Below, piece by piece: positions 26,601-38,160 of a stretch of DNA of 64,000 nucleotides. The notes below the pieces were generated by a model. It had not been told where the DNA came from and ran no database searches. It saw only the letters and a program-made list of their open reading frames with translations. The stretch's first letter is position 1; each line of letters starts with the position of its first letter. Both the position numbers and the translations under genes were made by a program. The stretch comes from Pholis gunnellus (lineage: Eukaryota; Chordata; Actinopteri; Perciformes; Pholidae), in NCBI GenBank assembly GCA_910591455.2, contig OU342804.1:13486133-13550132 (forward strand), written 5' to 3'.

Positions 26601-29600
26601 AAGGAAATCAAATTTAGAGTACATACAAACAAAAGAGTCGATGATTAAAGGCAAAGAAAAAAGAAGCAAGCACCAAATCATCGATAGAAGGAAAAAGTAA
26701 AGGTTAATGATTAGCAGTCCGTTCAGCGTCCGGGGTTCCTGGGCTCACTAAGGCCATACAACTGTCAGACCAAGTCATAGCCACCCAGCCAAAAGTCCAT
26801 GCCAGCAAGTAGTGCTGGTTTCTTTTCCTTTTCTCTTTTCTTCCTTCTCCCCCACATTTAACCTTATACGGATGAGCGCAAGAGGATTTTTGAATTGTAC
26901 CTTTCATGTGCTTATGCTCGAGCAAACAGTGTAAACATAGGAAATAGTACATTGAATGCAGTACATGTAAAGCACACCTTACCGTAACATATTATAAAGA
27001 ACTCTATTTGCACATTCTTACTGAGTTTAATCGGTCACCTTAATTAAAGGTTGGTTTATCAGACAGCCTTGTCAAGTAGGTGACCAATCACTCGAGCCCT
27101 TTCTACACTCCCTGTGTAGCAACAATCAGTGGCACCACTCCTACTTCACCACGTTGAGGGTGCCACACACTAAACTAAATAAAAACGCTGCATAAAAAAT
27201 ATCACAGGATTAGTCAAAATCATTGGCTTGGAAAATGTTCCCCTTGAGCTTAAGTCTCACTGACACCACTCAGTCACAGGAAGAAATGTCACTTATGAGT
27301 TATTAGACCTGCTGAAATTAAAACATATACTATTATGTGAATTCCTGGGTATAGTGAGCATTGTCGGTCGTGAAACTATCAGGTACCCGATCGATAAAAT
27401 CTTGAAAGTTTGGCCACAGGCAATGGAACGAGTTATTCATTTTTGGTTGGGAAAATACCATAACACAGCCGTTAACAAAGCAATTTCCTTTTGCAGGAAT
27501 TATATTTCACCAGTCCTGCAAATTTGTCTCATTCTTCATTTGGTATACACGCTTGTATGAGTTTGTTTGAATTTTTCATTCATCTTTTAATCCATTTTCT
27601 ACACCCACTTGTCCTGTTCAGGGTCACTGGAGTGCTGGAGTCTATCCCAGCAGCACACATGGGTAGGTAGGGTACACCCTGGACATGTCCCCAGTCTGTC
27701 ACGGGGCTAATGCATTCAGACGGACAAACACATTCACACTCATATTCACACCCACAGGCAATTTAGAGTGTCATTGGACTGCGGGAGGAAGATCCTGAAG
27801 GAAACCCATGCAATTCGTGTCTATGATATTCTAGCATGTTAAATGACCCTGTTTCTTTTAAACACACTGAAGGAAAATGCTCACATCAGTTTTGAAGGTC
27901 TGCATTCTGTGTTGTCATACAGATATTTTACTTGCTCACATATACTGATACCAATTTTCATGGTTTATATTTGTTTCTCAGAGCTTGAAATGCCTATAAA
28001 AAGCAATTGACAGAAATTGTCACAAATAGATGTAACTGAATGTATGTATAAACCTAATCTCTTCATCCATATCAGCTTTTGCTGGTAACGCCAGAAATTA
28101 GGTCAGCCAGCTCTCATTTTGAATAAGCTGGACTTTAAGAGCAGGTTTTTAAAATGCACATGTGGTCACAGTGGAATAGGAGAGTTATGATAGAATCACA
28201 CACAGCTGACTTGTGCTCTTAAAGCAAAATTGACTTCATATAAGGGGGAACCTGACCATGCACTCATATCCCCAATACACCACGCCACTGGCATCTGATC
28301 TTATAGGGTGTTGTGAAAACAGACCCCATTTTTTTTAACAACCTTGCTGCCTTGTGGAACAGGAAACACATTTCAAACATGAAATGCAGTGGAATTAAAA
28401 AGAAAATAGGATCCATAAGCATTATTACCACAACTGTGAGTGTACCATGCTGTGCCTGTGCCTGATTCATGACCCTGTTTCACATCAGTAGTTAGCCCAA
28501 CAATACACTGTCAGACTTAATGAACCTCATCTAATGACAAATCACCTGGACCAGAGATACTGTTCTCTGCCGCCCCTGCAGCCTGTCAGCTGTAAACCAC
28601 ACGTGCTTGAATAAAAAAAGAAAAAAGACATTGCCTTAACTCTGCCCTGAATTGTTGTAGAGGAGATGGGAACAAAGAGCCCGTGGTCTCTCGAGTGTTA
28701 GACTGTGTGTTGCGTCTAAATACAACAGCTTACAGGCCCTCCCAGATCTGTCTGCCCTGCTCAAAGTAATGTATCATAAGCACATAAACAGATAAGCCTG
28801 TGGAAGCCTGACGAAGGAGTGTAAACAACTACATCCAGCTCTGCCCCACAACGAAGCCAGTTACATTTCATTAAGAGAAAAGAAGATAAATACCAATGAA
28901 AGGGTTTACAGTACATCGTTCTCTGTGCACTGGACTCAACAAGGCTTTCAAAGTACAGCCAAATTATTTCACATGCTTAACAATACAAGGATTTTAGTTC
29001 GTGCCATGGTGACAAGTCTGTTGCTTAACACCAGTTTGTGACACATGAAAATGAATTAGATGATCAGAAAGAAAGAGAGGATATTTTAGCAAATAAATCT
29101 AATAATGAATGCAGTATTCCTGCAGGAGATGTGTCTGAGGATATTTGGTGCTTATAACGTGTGTTTCTGTGTGCGATGCCGAGAGATATGCAGAGTAATT
29201 AGCATTTGTTTCTTTTCTCTGGAAACATCTGGGCCCATCACGCTCACCCCATAATCCCAGAGGGTGAATCCAAGCCTATCCGCCTACATTGTTAAAGCAA
29301 TATTTCAGTTAGACAGAACATTTACTATGGCATTCTTTACTATGATTATGGGTATGACAGTAAATAGGCTCGGCATATGGCACAGATAACTAATGTCTGC
29401 CATGCATAAGTGCTCATTATCACAGGATAGTATCTGCTTTAAAAAAAAGTAATGAATGTCCTCCAAGGTGATGGCAAATTAAATCGGAAAAAGGAACAGA
29501 TGACTTCATTTAAATTCAGGCTGAGGGAGGCTGTGTGGAGAAATACCCACAGAACAAACTACAGACAACACTCGGCCAATGAGCAGACCAATTTTGGTGT

Positions 29601-32600
29601 TGTTTAAACAAGGAGCTTATACTGGCAGTGAAAACAAAACACTAAGCAGCCAGCCGGTACTCATAAATTTCAAAGGCGTGCTAGAAGACAAGAAGTGTCA
29701 AAGTCAGGAGCAATGGATGGTGGTCATATCTCAGCAACTTGAAAGAAAGACAAGCAGAGTTACGTATCGCATCATCTTATGTTATGAACACTTTCACTGT
29801 TGTATGGTGTATTTATATGTATAGTAGGCACATCTTTCTGTTTATTTACTCTACATGGAAGTCAGAAAATCGTGTTAGGGCTGCAACAGACAGCAAGTCT
29901 TAATTATCAATTAATCTGTTGATTCCGTTTTCAATTAATTAAAATATTGTTTCGTCCAAAGTGTCAGTAAACTGTAAAAAATGCCCTTCTGGATTTCACA
30001 GAGCTGACGATAATCAGTCTTCAAATTGATATTTCTGTCCGACCGACAGCCTAAACTCAAAGATTCAACCAAAAACAATATAAAACTGAGATGCAGTAAT
30101 TTACCAACTGTAAATTATTGGTAAATTGGTAAATTACTTTAACAATTAATCTCTAATCAAAATCGTTTCAAGAACTAATCAAGTAATGAATTAATTGACT
30201 TATTTCATGGCAATAACTTTTGTAAAATGATAAATATACAGTATAGAAGTTCCACAACATGACAAAGCCACTGCCCAGTTAATGTATATTTGTTTGTGCA
30301 AATTAAAACAGCAGACAACAAGCTCTCTAACACATAGATTGACAAAGGAAATAATAAAACAAAGTAAGTGAATGCCGGGAGTATTAGTTCCCATGAACTA
30401 CTAAAGACCTATCGACTAAAAGCTTATTGCCCTTTCCTCAGTTGCTAAAGGTGGCTAATTGCTATTTCTTGCGGAACTAACATGGGGATGTTCTGTTTCA
30501 ACGGATCCTTCCCAGTGGCTGTCCTAGTTGGTGTGCAGTGTAATGTTACATGTGTAGTGAATTTTCCTCTATCGTATGTAACAGCATAAGTGCATGAACT
30601 CTGTCCTTTGCATGGAGCAGATATATGGAGTGTCGGAGGCATGTCCTTAATGTATGCGCCCTGATGACATGTCCAGATGATTCATATTATCGGAGGCGGA
30701 GTCCGAGGAGAAGCAGGGGGCCCATGTCTGAGACATGTTTATTAGAGGTCCTGGAAAGGACACCATCATCTGTATTTAAGACCAGCAAGAGCAGTGTCCG
30801 CGGATCTTCCTCCATCATCACTGTCGCTTGAAATATACTACACATGTTACATGTACATTACAGTCATTGAGCAGACGCTTTTATCCAAAGCGACTTACAA
30901 TTCATATGCTATCACACCGTAGGCACAGCTACGGGAGCAATTTTTGAGGTTAAGTGCCTTGCTCAAGGACACATCGACATGTAACCAGTGGCGCCAGAGC
31001 CGGGGGTTTGAACCTCCAACCCCCTGATTGAAAAACGGCCCTGCTCTCCACTCAGCCACAGTCGACCCCAGTACATGTAACATGTTACATGTTACATGTT
31101 ACTATTAAGTTTGCAGGACCAACACAAATGAATACACACCAAAATATTAGCCAAACAGCTGTGGTGGGGGTTTCGCTCTGGTCAGTGTCACGGAGTAAAT
31201 TAAGGGGTGTTACATCAATAAATGTAACATTCTCAAAAGAATATTATAGGTATGTTAAAATGAAATGGGAGCGCAAGAAGAGACATTGTATTTTTCTCTA
31301 TTTGAATTCACAATAAGGCAAACGTCTACAATTTAATGTGTGCAGAGGTGTGGTTGCTATGGTGGCTGGTATGCAATCAGACCGTGGAGGTCAAACATTT
31401 ACATGATGCTGCAGATGATTTAACACAAAATGATTTAACACAAAATAATGAAATCCCTCACAGTGCCATGTCTAACTTTACTCCCTCATGACATGAGCAT
31501 GATAGAATCCCAAAATAACCTGTAGGGTTTTTTTGTGACACGCTCTGTCTTAGGCTGTGTGGAAGTCACAGTCATTACAGCCTACCTACTCCACTGATGT
31601 AGGTAGAGAGGAGAGCTCCCCTGAGGACTGACAGCAAGCCACACACCACCACCATGCAGCCTGAGAGTGAGTCAGCTTCCTTCCTACAACCAGAGAAAGC
31701 AGCAAGTAGCAAACCCCCCTCGGGCCACCTAACTGGTTATGTGCTAGTAGGCAGTTTATGTGTGTTTCGGTGCAGGTGCATCTTTATTGTACCTGCATGG
31801 TACTGTGACAGATATGTGCATGACACACAAGATCATGTAGTTCTGACGATCATTTAGTCGTCAATATCTTTCACTCACTGTTGTTATATAGCAGTTGTAT
31901 TATGTGACAATAGTACATACTGTATTACAAGTCGCACAAACTCATGTTTGTCCCTCTTGGTCAAGTTTTTTTTGTTTTGTTTTACTTTTGTTTTGACAGA
32001 TTGGTGAAATGTAAAGGCCACCCATATCCACTCAGGTGTTTCAGTTATTCTTGACGATTTTTGGCCAGAGCTATCCTGGGAATGTGTCACGGTCACCAGT
32101 TACCAAATACCTAAAAGAATCAGAAAGGTTCAACTTACCCTGCCCTAATAGGCCACAAAACAAAAGAGGAGAGTCAGGGAGTTGTCATTCAAGGACAAGT
32201 TTGCACACACCCTCACACTTCTGAGAAAATGTCAGATTAGGCATAAATTAGATCACCGGTGTGAGTGTTACTATGGGTGTCTATAGATCAGCCACAATAT
32301 TTCTTTTCATAATCCGTTTATACGGAGTCAGCCTTATTATGTTTTTGTTTGTTTTCCTTTTACATTTTGTACTGAGGGTGGTTAACTCTTTGACACTGAC
32401 TACAACACAAGTACCGCTAAAATGTACCCGCCGTTATAATGCATTGATTTTCATGGTATAGGATTAATTTATGTATCAACACATGTTTGTATAATACAGT
32501 TATTTACATTCATAAATATCTTTATCTTGTACATAGTGAAGGTTAGTCTTTGAGTTTCAAAGCACTTCTATTACGCACAATAGTAGTAAAAAAAGCCTTT

Positions 32601-35600
32601 TGCACTATGGCAACCAATCTAATGGCGCAAAATGAATAGCGTGAAAATGACTGCATTCTCTATGGTGGTTAATTTCAACCGTTGGCCCTTATAGGGTGCT
32701 ACATAACACAACTTTAGGAAAAGTCACAGACTGGGGGGATTTGGATATTGTATTGAAAAAAAGTTATATGCAATCGGAGAGCAGTCGTTGGTCATTTTAG
32801 CCCATGTTCTGATTCTAGTGTTAAGTTAAATGTGCACAATGTTATCCTCCTTTATGTGTCAAAAAGGTAAAAACATTTTTCAAGCTTTATGGGCCATATT
32901 GGTGGTTTTGCATGTTATACCCAATTAACTACGAGTCACAAGTACTGCATATTACTGCCAGCCATTTATGTAAATTCTACAACATTTACACTGAGTTTTA
33001 AAATCATTTCCAACTTAAGCTAAATTACACTACTGTACACTGAGACTGGTGCATACCTATATTAAATGCTTGCTGTTTGGCAGCTGAAACATACACTGTA
33101 TTCCAAATGGCATACTTTTTCTTTTTACCTTTAGTACATACTGCAGCTGTCCTCACAAAGAACATACCATCGCATGTAGTACGCATTCAATTGGGACATA
33201 CTACTTCATCAAAACATTGCACCTTGAACTTTGACGCTCTTACTCATATATCTACTGAGCAGAGGATTGTGGGTCAGAAGAGCCAGAAAAGCATACTGCA
33301 AAATGCAAACGGATGCAGGAGGACATCCTGGTATTTTTGGCATACTGTATTTGATATACCATGTATTGGGACGTACTAAATCTGTATTGGCATACTAAAT
33401 AGTACACTAGTATGGGTATTGGAACACACATATGGGTGCTCGCAGCTGAATTACCAAAATCACTTTATCAATAGATGAATAAATTGTTGCACATGCATCT
33501 GTATTCGCTGAAATGGAAGTAAAATAATGTATGCATGGACAGCAGGTAATTGCTAAATAGTAACAGCAGTTGCAGTAATGTGCAGTACATGTCATAGTTT
33601 TAGTTTATGAAACCGATACATGCAAAACACCCAGTGTAAGTCAGAAAAGGCCATTTTCAGTCCCTACATTCAAATATAGTAATATCAACATTGGCATGTT
33701 ATACAGTAAAAATGCTATTGAATGTATAGAAGTCATGTAATGACAATGAAATTGTATTTCAAAATGGACCAATTCATCAAGTATTCATATAAGAACTTCA
33801 GATACAGTTTGGAATACACTTTGAAGGTGTGATATGGAGTGTGCAGCACAATTTGTGTCACAGAGGCTGTGATGATGTAAAGCCTTGAACACACTGATGA
33901 GGGGAGTGGTTATAGCTTTCCTCGCTGACTTTACCGCACCACTGAAATACAGCATATGCCTCGTTTGATGTCACTGCATTGGAGCAACGTGACAAAATAT
34001 TGCCATTACTTGCAAAGCTGAATTACGAGAAAAAAGAAGGCGTTGGGCCGACCGTCTCCATTTTGCTGGTAATACTTCAGTCTGTCATTCAGATCACAGA
34101 AGAGAGGCAACAGTTTAATGAGATTTAAATCCCTATAACCCCTGTGCTGGGTAGAAATGCTCTAATCCCATCCTCTAATCACAACCAGCGAGCACTATTT
34201 CTCTTTCAGAGGTCAAAACAAGGGAATTCAAATGATTTGATGTTAAACCCAAGAAGCGCTGAGACAGGTGCATCATGGGACACTGATTCTCATTATCGAA
34301 ATAAGAAAGAAAATTCTAAAATTAGAAGAACCACACCTTCAGGAGAGTCTCTCCCACTACTAGTTGTTCTGTTCCAGGGTGATGAATGCTGTTCCTAAAT
34401 CTCCTACATACTTCCAAGTATTATTATTTGTCAACTTAAATGAGCCTGGTATTCTGAATGTCAGTTGACATGAGCCTCTCAAAAAAAAAAGAAGCGACCT
34501 TGTGTCTGCTGGGTCACGCGTTAAAATACTCAGGCGGATGGGAAAAATCAGCACACTTAACTACTGGCTGTTCCGGCAGAACGGGGCTGTGGCTAAATTG
34601 GGTAACTTCCAGCTGTGAATGTGTGCAACTGTATGACTGTGAAGCAAGGCGGTGCTGAAAGAAACAGCACGCATGATGAGCAAAAACCTTCCCTTGACAA
34701 ATCACTATTGACAAAAAAAGAAACTTTGCTCACCTTACAGTTGCGCATCTAAATACCTGCAGTGTGTTTTATACTGCTTGATGCTGCTCCTAATCAATGC
34801 GGTCCATATCAGATTTCACAGTGGGCAGGCGTGACTCAGTATAAGAGCTGGCTTGAGTCCCACAGCATATTTTCCAGACTTACAAATGTGCCTTTGTCCA
34901 GAGCTTAGGCAGAAACATGATAATGGACAAGCTGCTGCATCATATAGGTCTATCGATTGAATGGTATGTAGCTGTAAAATGCTCATCTGAAAATACAATG
35001 TTGGCCTTGGAAGAATTAGAGCACCACTTATTGACATGAATAGCATGTCATTGCAGTGCATATTGCAATATATGTGGGCATATAGCGTTCTCTACATCGT
35101 GTCTTTATACTTTGATTGTGTTAACTTAACAAACGCCATGACAAATTCCTTGTATCTGAAACACACTGGCAATAAACGGTTCTGATTCTGATTAACAAGA
35201 ACCAACCTTTGCTGTTGTGTGTGCTCAATCTTAAGCAACTGTTTACAGTTAAATGACAGAAAACAAATATAAACTGTTAATTTTTTGATATGGAATTAAT
35301 AATATCAGCTTGTAATGCTAATGGTTGTCTTTGATGTGTTTTGATTCACACAGGCAGCGATAATAAACAACAAAGTTGGCAGCAGGAGCAGGCTACATGC
35401 TTCGTGGGGGGAACTTATATAAGGCACAGAACCACTTCCTCAGGTCAGCGCCAGCCACCTTCTCAACAGCCTTTATTTTCTTTGCATAAAGATCACATCA
35501 TCTCTCAGCTTAAGTCGTTCACAGCCACCTAGCGAGCCTTTAGAAGGCCGTGCAGCTGTGCACAAGGCGGCCGTCCATTAAGAGTTAATGAATTCACTTT

Positions 35601-38160
35601 CACAAAAGGACCTTAAAGCCACAGTTCTCCGTGCTGTGTCTCGGTGGTAAAAATAGAAACGAAGAAGAATGGATGGCTGCTATTTACAGTCCTCCAAATA
35701 TCTGTCGCAGGAACTGGCCACCTATAGCAGGCCTACTTCCTCCCTGAACATGAGGAAATAGAGACATGAATTCCCTCAGCTTCCCAGACACAGTGATTAC
35801 ATCTCATAGACTTATAATTATTATTATCCCCCACGCCACTGCCTGAACTCTGTAAAATCACAGGAAAACCTGCTATTGCATAAGAAGCCATGCACCTATT
35901 AACTTTAATCTGAACTGTGAGAGAGACATCAAATGGCTTTTGGATGCATGTGATGTGAGCAAATGTTAGAATATTACCTACAGTGTTAAACACCAATTGC
36001 AGCCTGTTACTGTGATCAAACCTGGGATGAATGCTGGGTCTATTTAATGAAAATGAAATGCCTGTAGATTAGCTATGATTTCAGGATTTCTACGTTAAAC
36101 AGACAAAGCACCCACACATTTAGTGACAGGGTGGCACCAGTCTGTCTCCCACCGACCCCGTGGTTGTATGTGTGTTTCTGTGGTGTGACCTGGGCCTCAG
36201 TGAGTGGGCACTCACACTGGGCAAAGACCACATGAAGTGTTTGGAATGCCTTTGCTTGAGCTTTATCAAACAATGGAGGGCTTATTGGGTATTTGATTTT
36301 CCAGATAGCAAGATCAGAGAACACCTCACTGAGCGTGCACACACTTCAAGCACCTCAGAGAAATTAACAAAGAAGAAAGAAAATAATTCAGGGGGATAAT
36401 ATTTTGTTATATAACTGCTGTGGTATTTCAGTTTCTTTGTGTCCTCACAAGACAAAGACGTAGGTTGTTTCTGTGCTTTCTTGTAAAATGGTCTAGATTT
36501 TACTTATTGTGCTTCTTTTCATTTCTGCATATTGTGTTTTACTAAAAAACGGCACAAACGGTTCCAATATTTTACAGTTTAATTGTTTAGACATAAATAT
36601 TCTGGAATATTTCCCATTTCAAATATTAGAGAAATAAATCCATAAAAGGTAGGACAGTGCTGGATTGAGGTTTTACACAACCTTCTCATCACAATGCGTG
36701 TCTTATTAATTCTTGCATAGTGGGTTTCCGATTATCCCACAGAAAAGACAACGTGGACATTAAGCATTACAATTTGAATGCCCTGCCTTATTTTTCTCTG
36801 AAAAGAGATTGTATCAGCTCAGTGATACCGATTTGGTGTCTTGACACGTGGGTATAGAAGCTTCCTAAATGATATTAACACAGGAAGTGATTGTTCCATT
36901 TGTATATCAAAGCGCCAACATCTTCACATTCATGTCAGGGTTGCTCGAGGGACCCATTGAGGTTATTTTAAAAATGGAAGAAGAAAAAAAATAAAGATTC
37001 CACTTTCATCTCATGAGTGGCTGCTGATTTGTGGGCCCCTCTGGGTGATGTGATTCAACAGAATCTGAAGTCAGGACATGCTGTGTCAGAGGAGGGCAGC
37101 CTGGAACACCCCAACAGCATGCTACTGACATTTACCTCCACCAAATCACGTCAGTCTTATTATGAGCAATGTGAAATTAAAGACACGAATGAACATCGTC
37201 TTTTAACTAACTTTTTTTTGTTCCCCGTCTTTAAATATTTGGAAACGACAAACAACTGGTGCTCAAACATGATCATCTTTTAACTAAATAAGGCTGTTAT
37301 TTGTGCACGCGTTTAGTTTTGCAATAAGCACGGATGGAATCAGTTGGGCTAGAGACAAAGATCAACTTAAACTAGCATGACAGGAAATGTAGTATAACAT
37401 GGGGAGTAGTTTGGTCAATCAAAAAGATGCATGGGCCCAATAACTGTGCTCAAGAAGGGCCTGGTATTTACAGTTGGCCTACACACATGGTGCAAGTCTT
37501 AAGCCCATGTTGGGTGTAGATAATATGTTACTAGATCAGCAGCCTTAGCAGTTTAGTCTTGCTTGAGACACTCTGCTACCCAACCCCCCTTTGACTATAC
37601 AAACTGCACACTGGCAGCCTAAGGCTACCAAGAGGCTACTATAGCATGTAAATATCCACAACTTATTCTAAGATGGTACATACCTCAGCTTTGTTCCCAG
37701 CAACACTACTTATTGTCTGTTTTAAAACACATTTTGAAACATATTCAATTCGTTTTTCCTCTCACAGACACACCTACAGCACAGCCTACTCAGTCTGTTG
37801 ACAGTAAATAACCTTGCCAAAAAAAACCAAATGTCGCAACAACGTCAGTTTTCTTTCTGGTTCATTAGTTAAGAGTTTCGTTTTGCTGTCAGTAACTGAA
37901 TCCCATTTGTTGGCGTCTAACTCTGGCCTTGTCGAGACGCGTGACACTATAGTAGGAGCGTTAACGCAGTCATTTTCAAAATCCTCTTTAGGAACATTTC
38001 GCTCGGGCGCCCTCGCGCAAGTCAAGTCACATTCCCCTCAACGCGTTGTTTACAATGATGCCACGGTCACAGCTGCTTTCTTACCGTTTTGAGCCGAGAT
38101 GAAAGGCAGCATCAAGTTCCCCAGAAGGACCACCGCCAGCATCACTGCGTTAGGATGCAT
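11613..38160 (-). CDS. nptn: Neuroplastin (NPTN), complete eight-exon gene, Np65-type
   Basis: Neuroplastin is a type I membrane glycoprotein of the basigin family: a synaptic adhesion molecule and an obligatory partner of plasma-membrane calcium ATPases. Exons from 5' to 3' are 38085-38160, 26171-26518, 21548-21722, 20344-20438, 16698-16831, 16220-16493, 11780-11801 and 11613-11673. All have GT-AG borders and matching phases, giving 394 codons (human 398). In order: a signal peptide (1-23), Ig1 (exon 2), Ig2 (exons 3-4), Ig3 (exons 5-6), a transmembrane helix at about 334-356 with the family's buried Glu at about 345, then a basic YEKRKRP and a tail ending KDKNTRQRNTK. Five N-glycosylation sequons are visible. 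Ig1 has the Np65 adhesion domain. Ig2 is the least like mammals. Place and orientation next to rec114 match human 15q24. Whether it is nptna or nptnb cannot be decided. Confidence 0.95.
11780..11801 (-). CDS. nptn: nptn microexon 7 (DDEP insert)
   Basis: A 22-bp exon encoding DDEPVGP between an AAAAG acceptor and a GTAAGT donor. A second AG lies exactly 12 bases into the exon. Using it would drop the four residues DDEP and leave a 10-bp exon, reproducing the known plus/minus DDEP forms of mammalian neuroplastin. Confidence 0.85.
11802..16219 (-). other. nptn: nptn intron 6
   Basis: A 4.4-kb intron between the transmembrane exon and the DDEP microexon. It holds an (ACATC)5 microsatellite at 14021-14045 and otherwise AT-rich unique-looking sequence. 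Chance open frames are present but none is convincing. Confidence 0.75.
14021..14045. repeat. (ACATC)n pentanucleotide microsatellite
   Basis: About five tandem units of CATCA/ACATC in nptn intron 6. Confidence 0.9.
16220..16493 (-). CDS. nptn: nptn exon 6 (Ig3 end, transmembrane helix, basic stretch)
   Basis: A 274-bp exon with STGRFFI, NYTELNI and CNASNTIG. It then has a juxtamembrane and transmembrane segment (RSHLAPLWPFLG to VVYEKRKRPDD) that is nearly invariant across vertebrates, including the Glu inside the helix. The donor is GTAAGT. Confidence 0.95.
16698..16831 (-). CDS. nptn: nptn exon 5 (Ig3, first half)
   Basis: A 134-bp exon with TGHKRSENKNEGE, YCKSVGYPHP and WTWRK. These match the mammalian TGHKRSENKNEGQ and CKSVGYPHPDWIWRK. 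The donor is a slightly weak GTATAT. Confidence 0.93.
16832..20343 (-). other. nptn: nptn intron 4
   Basis: A 3.5-kb intron. A stretch at about 18480-18720 is more GC-rich and non-repetitive than its surroundings and could be a regulatory element, but the sequence alone does not show this. No transposon was recognised. Confidence 0.65.
20344..20438 (-). CDS. nptn: nptn exon 4 (Ig2, second half)
   Basis: A 95-bp exon between TTGTAG and GTAAGA, encoding KPRADDSGEYMCVY and a NANATIEVK end, matching mammalian KPRAEDSGEYHCVY and KANATIEVK. Confidence 0.92.
21548..21722 (-). CDS. nptn: nptn exon 3 (Ig2, first half)
   Basis: A 175-bp exon between TCTTCCAG and GTGACA. It starts K-PKINASDQ in place of the mammalian KPRIVTSEE and has the first Ig2 cysteine (LHCDL) and the WVKNGQE turn. 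Ig2 is diverged from mammals here. Confidence 0.88.
22034..22434. mobile_element. Non-autonomous DNA transposon (MITE), about 400 bp
   Basis: The ends are inverted copies: TAGGGCTGGGCGATAT on the left and ATCGCCCAGCCCTA on the right, with an AT-rich interior that has no coding frame. This GGGCTGGGCGATA terminus belongs to a common teleost MITE group, probably hAT-related. I could not find a clean target duplication. Confidence 0.75.
22743..23003 (-). other. Possible alternative first exon of nptn (GC-rich island)
   Basis: On the minus strand an ATG-initiated frame starts at 23003 and reaches a possible donor (ACAG|GTAGTC) near 22744, in phase 1. That is the phase needed to splice in frame to nptn exon 3, skipping Ig1. 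The frame contains an Arg run from the (CTC)n repeat, so it may not be translated. A GTTGCCATGG half-site resembling an RFX motif lies at about 22953. This is a guess from position, composition and phase only. Confidence 0.2.
22908..22938. repeat. (CTC)n trinucleotide microsatellite
   Basis: About ten tandem CCT/CTC units; it gives the poly-Arg run in the minus-strand frame. Confidence 0.92.
26171..26518 (-). CDS. nptn: nptn exon 2 (Ig1, Np65-specific)
   Basis: A 348-bp exon (116 codons) encoding Ig1. It has ELYCDV, EIQWWYAE, QLWDGARKRR and SGTYECRASNDPKRNDLR, almost identical to mammalian Np65. Both ends are phase 1, so skipping it keeps the frame and gives the two-Ig Np55 form. Confidence 0.95.
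27589..27812. mobile_element. Teleost interspersed repeat fragment
   Basis: The string of motifs TCCATTTTCTACACC, CTTGTCCTGTTCAGGGTC, TATCCCAGCAG, GGTACACCCTGGACA, CCAGTCTGTCAC, CACATTCACACTCA, CAATTTAGAGTG and GGACTGCGGGAGGAA is a very common dispersed fish repeat. It is probably a LINE 3' region; the exact family is not certain. It is truncated and has no coding frame. Confidence 0.7.
29874..30200. mobile_element. Degenerate hAT-like MITE
   Basis: It begins GTTAGGGCTGCAACAGACAG and contains ATTAATCTGTTGATT and TGTCCGACCGACAGCCTAAACTCAAAGAT, typical of a widespread teleost MITE whose ends read TAGGGCTGCAAC. The right end is decayed, so the boundary is approximate. Confidence 0.6.
30855..31068 (-). 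mobile_element. tRNA-derived SINE
   Basis: On the minus strand it starts GGTCGACTGTGGCTGAGTGG, a tRNA-like A-box region, followed by the B-box-like GGTTCAAACC, a core with CTTGAGCAAGGCACTTAACC, and a tail TTGGATAAAAGCGTCTGCTC. Both flanks contain ACATGT-type sequence that may be the target duplication. It lies in nptn intron 1 in the same orientation as the gene. Confidence 0.85.
33097..33430. mobile_element. MITE with degenerate inverted ends, about 330 bp
   Basis: The left end (TGTATTCCAAATGGCATAC) and the reverse complement of the right end (TGTGTTCCAATACCCATAC) are similar, and the CATACT/AGTATG motif recurs inside. It has no coding frame. The superfamily is not determined. Confidence 0.6.
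35135..35194 (+). mobile_element. LINE 3' tail fragment
   Basis: GACAAATTCCTTGTATCTGA ... CTGGCAATAAACGGTTCTGATTCTGATT has the form of the short-repeat 3' terminus of a common fish LINE. Only the tail is present. Confidence 0.45.
38085..38160 (-). CDS. nptn: nptn exon 1 (signal peptide)
   Basis: Twenty-five codons plus one base, encoding a hydrophobic signal sequence ending in ISAQN, with donor GTAAGA. The terminal AQN matches the human AAQN at the same junction, and the split codon joins exon 2 to give Ala-Gly-Phe-Val. Confidence 0.9.

Larger units (their letters stand above)
26519..38084 (-). other. nptn: nptn intron 1
   Basis: An 11.6-kb intron between the signal-peptide exon and the Ig1 exon. 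It holds a LINE-like fragment (27589-27812), a hAT-like MITE relic (29874-30200), a SINE (30855-31068), another MITE (33097-33430) and a LINE 3' tail (35135-35194). No nested gene is seen. Confidence 0.8.

Noticed and set aside
26223..26648. Plus-strand frame of 141 codons
   Set aside because: It is opposite nptn exon 2 and runs into intron; no homologue is recognised.
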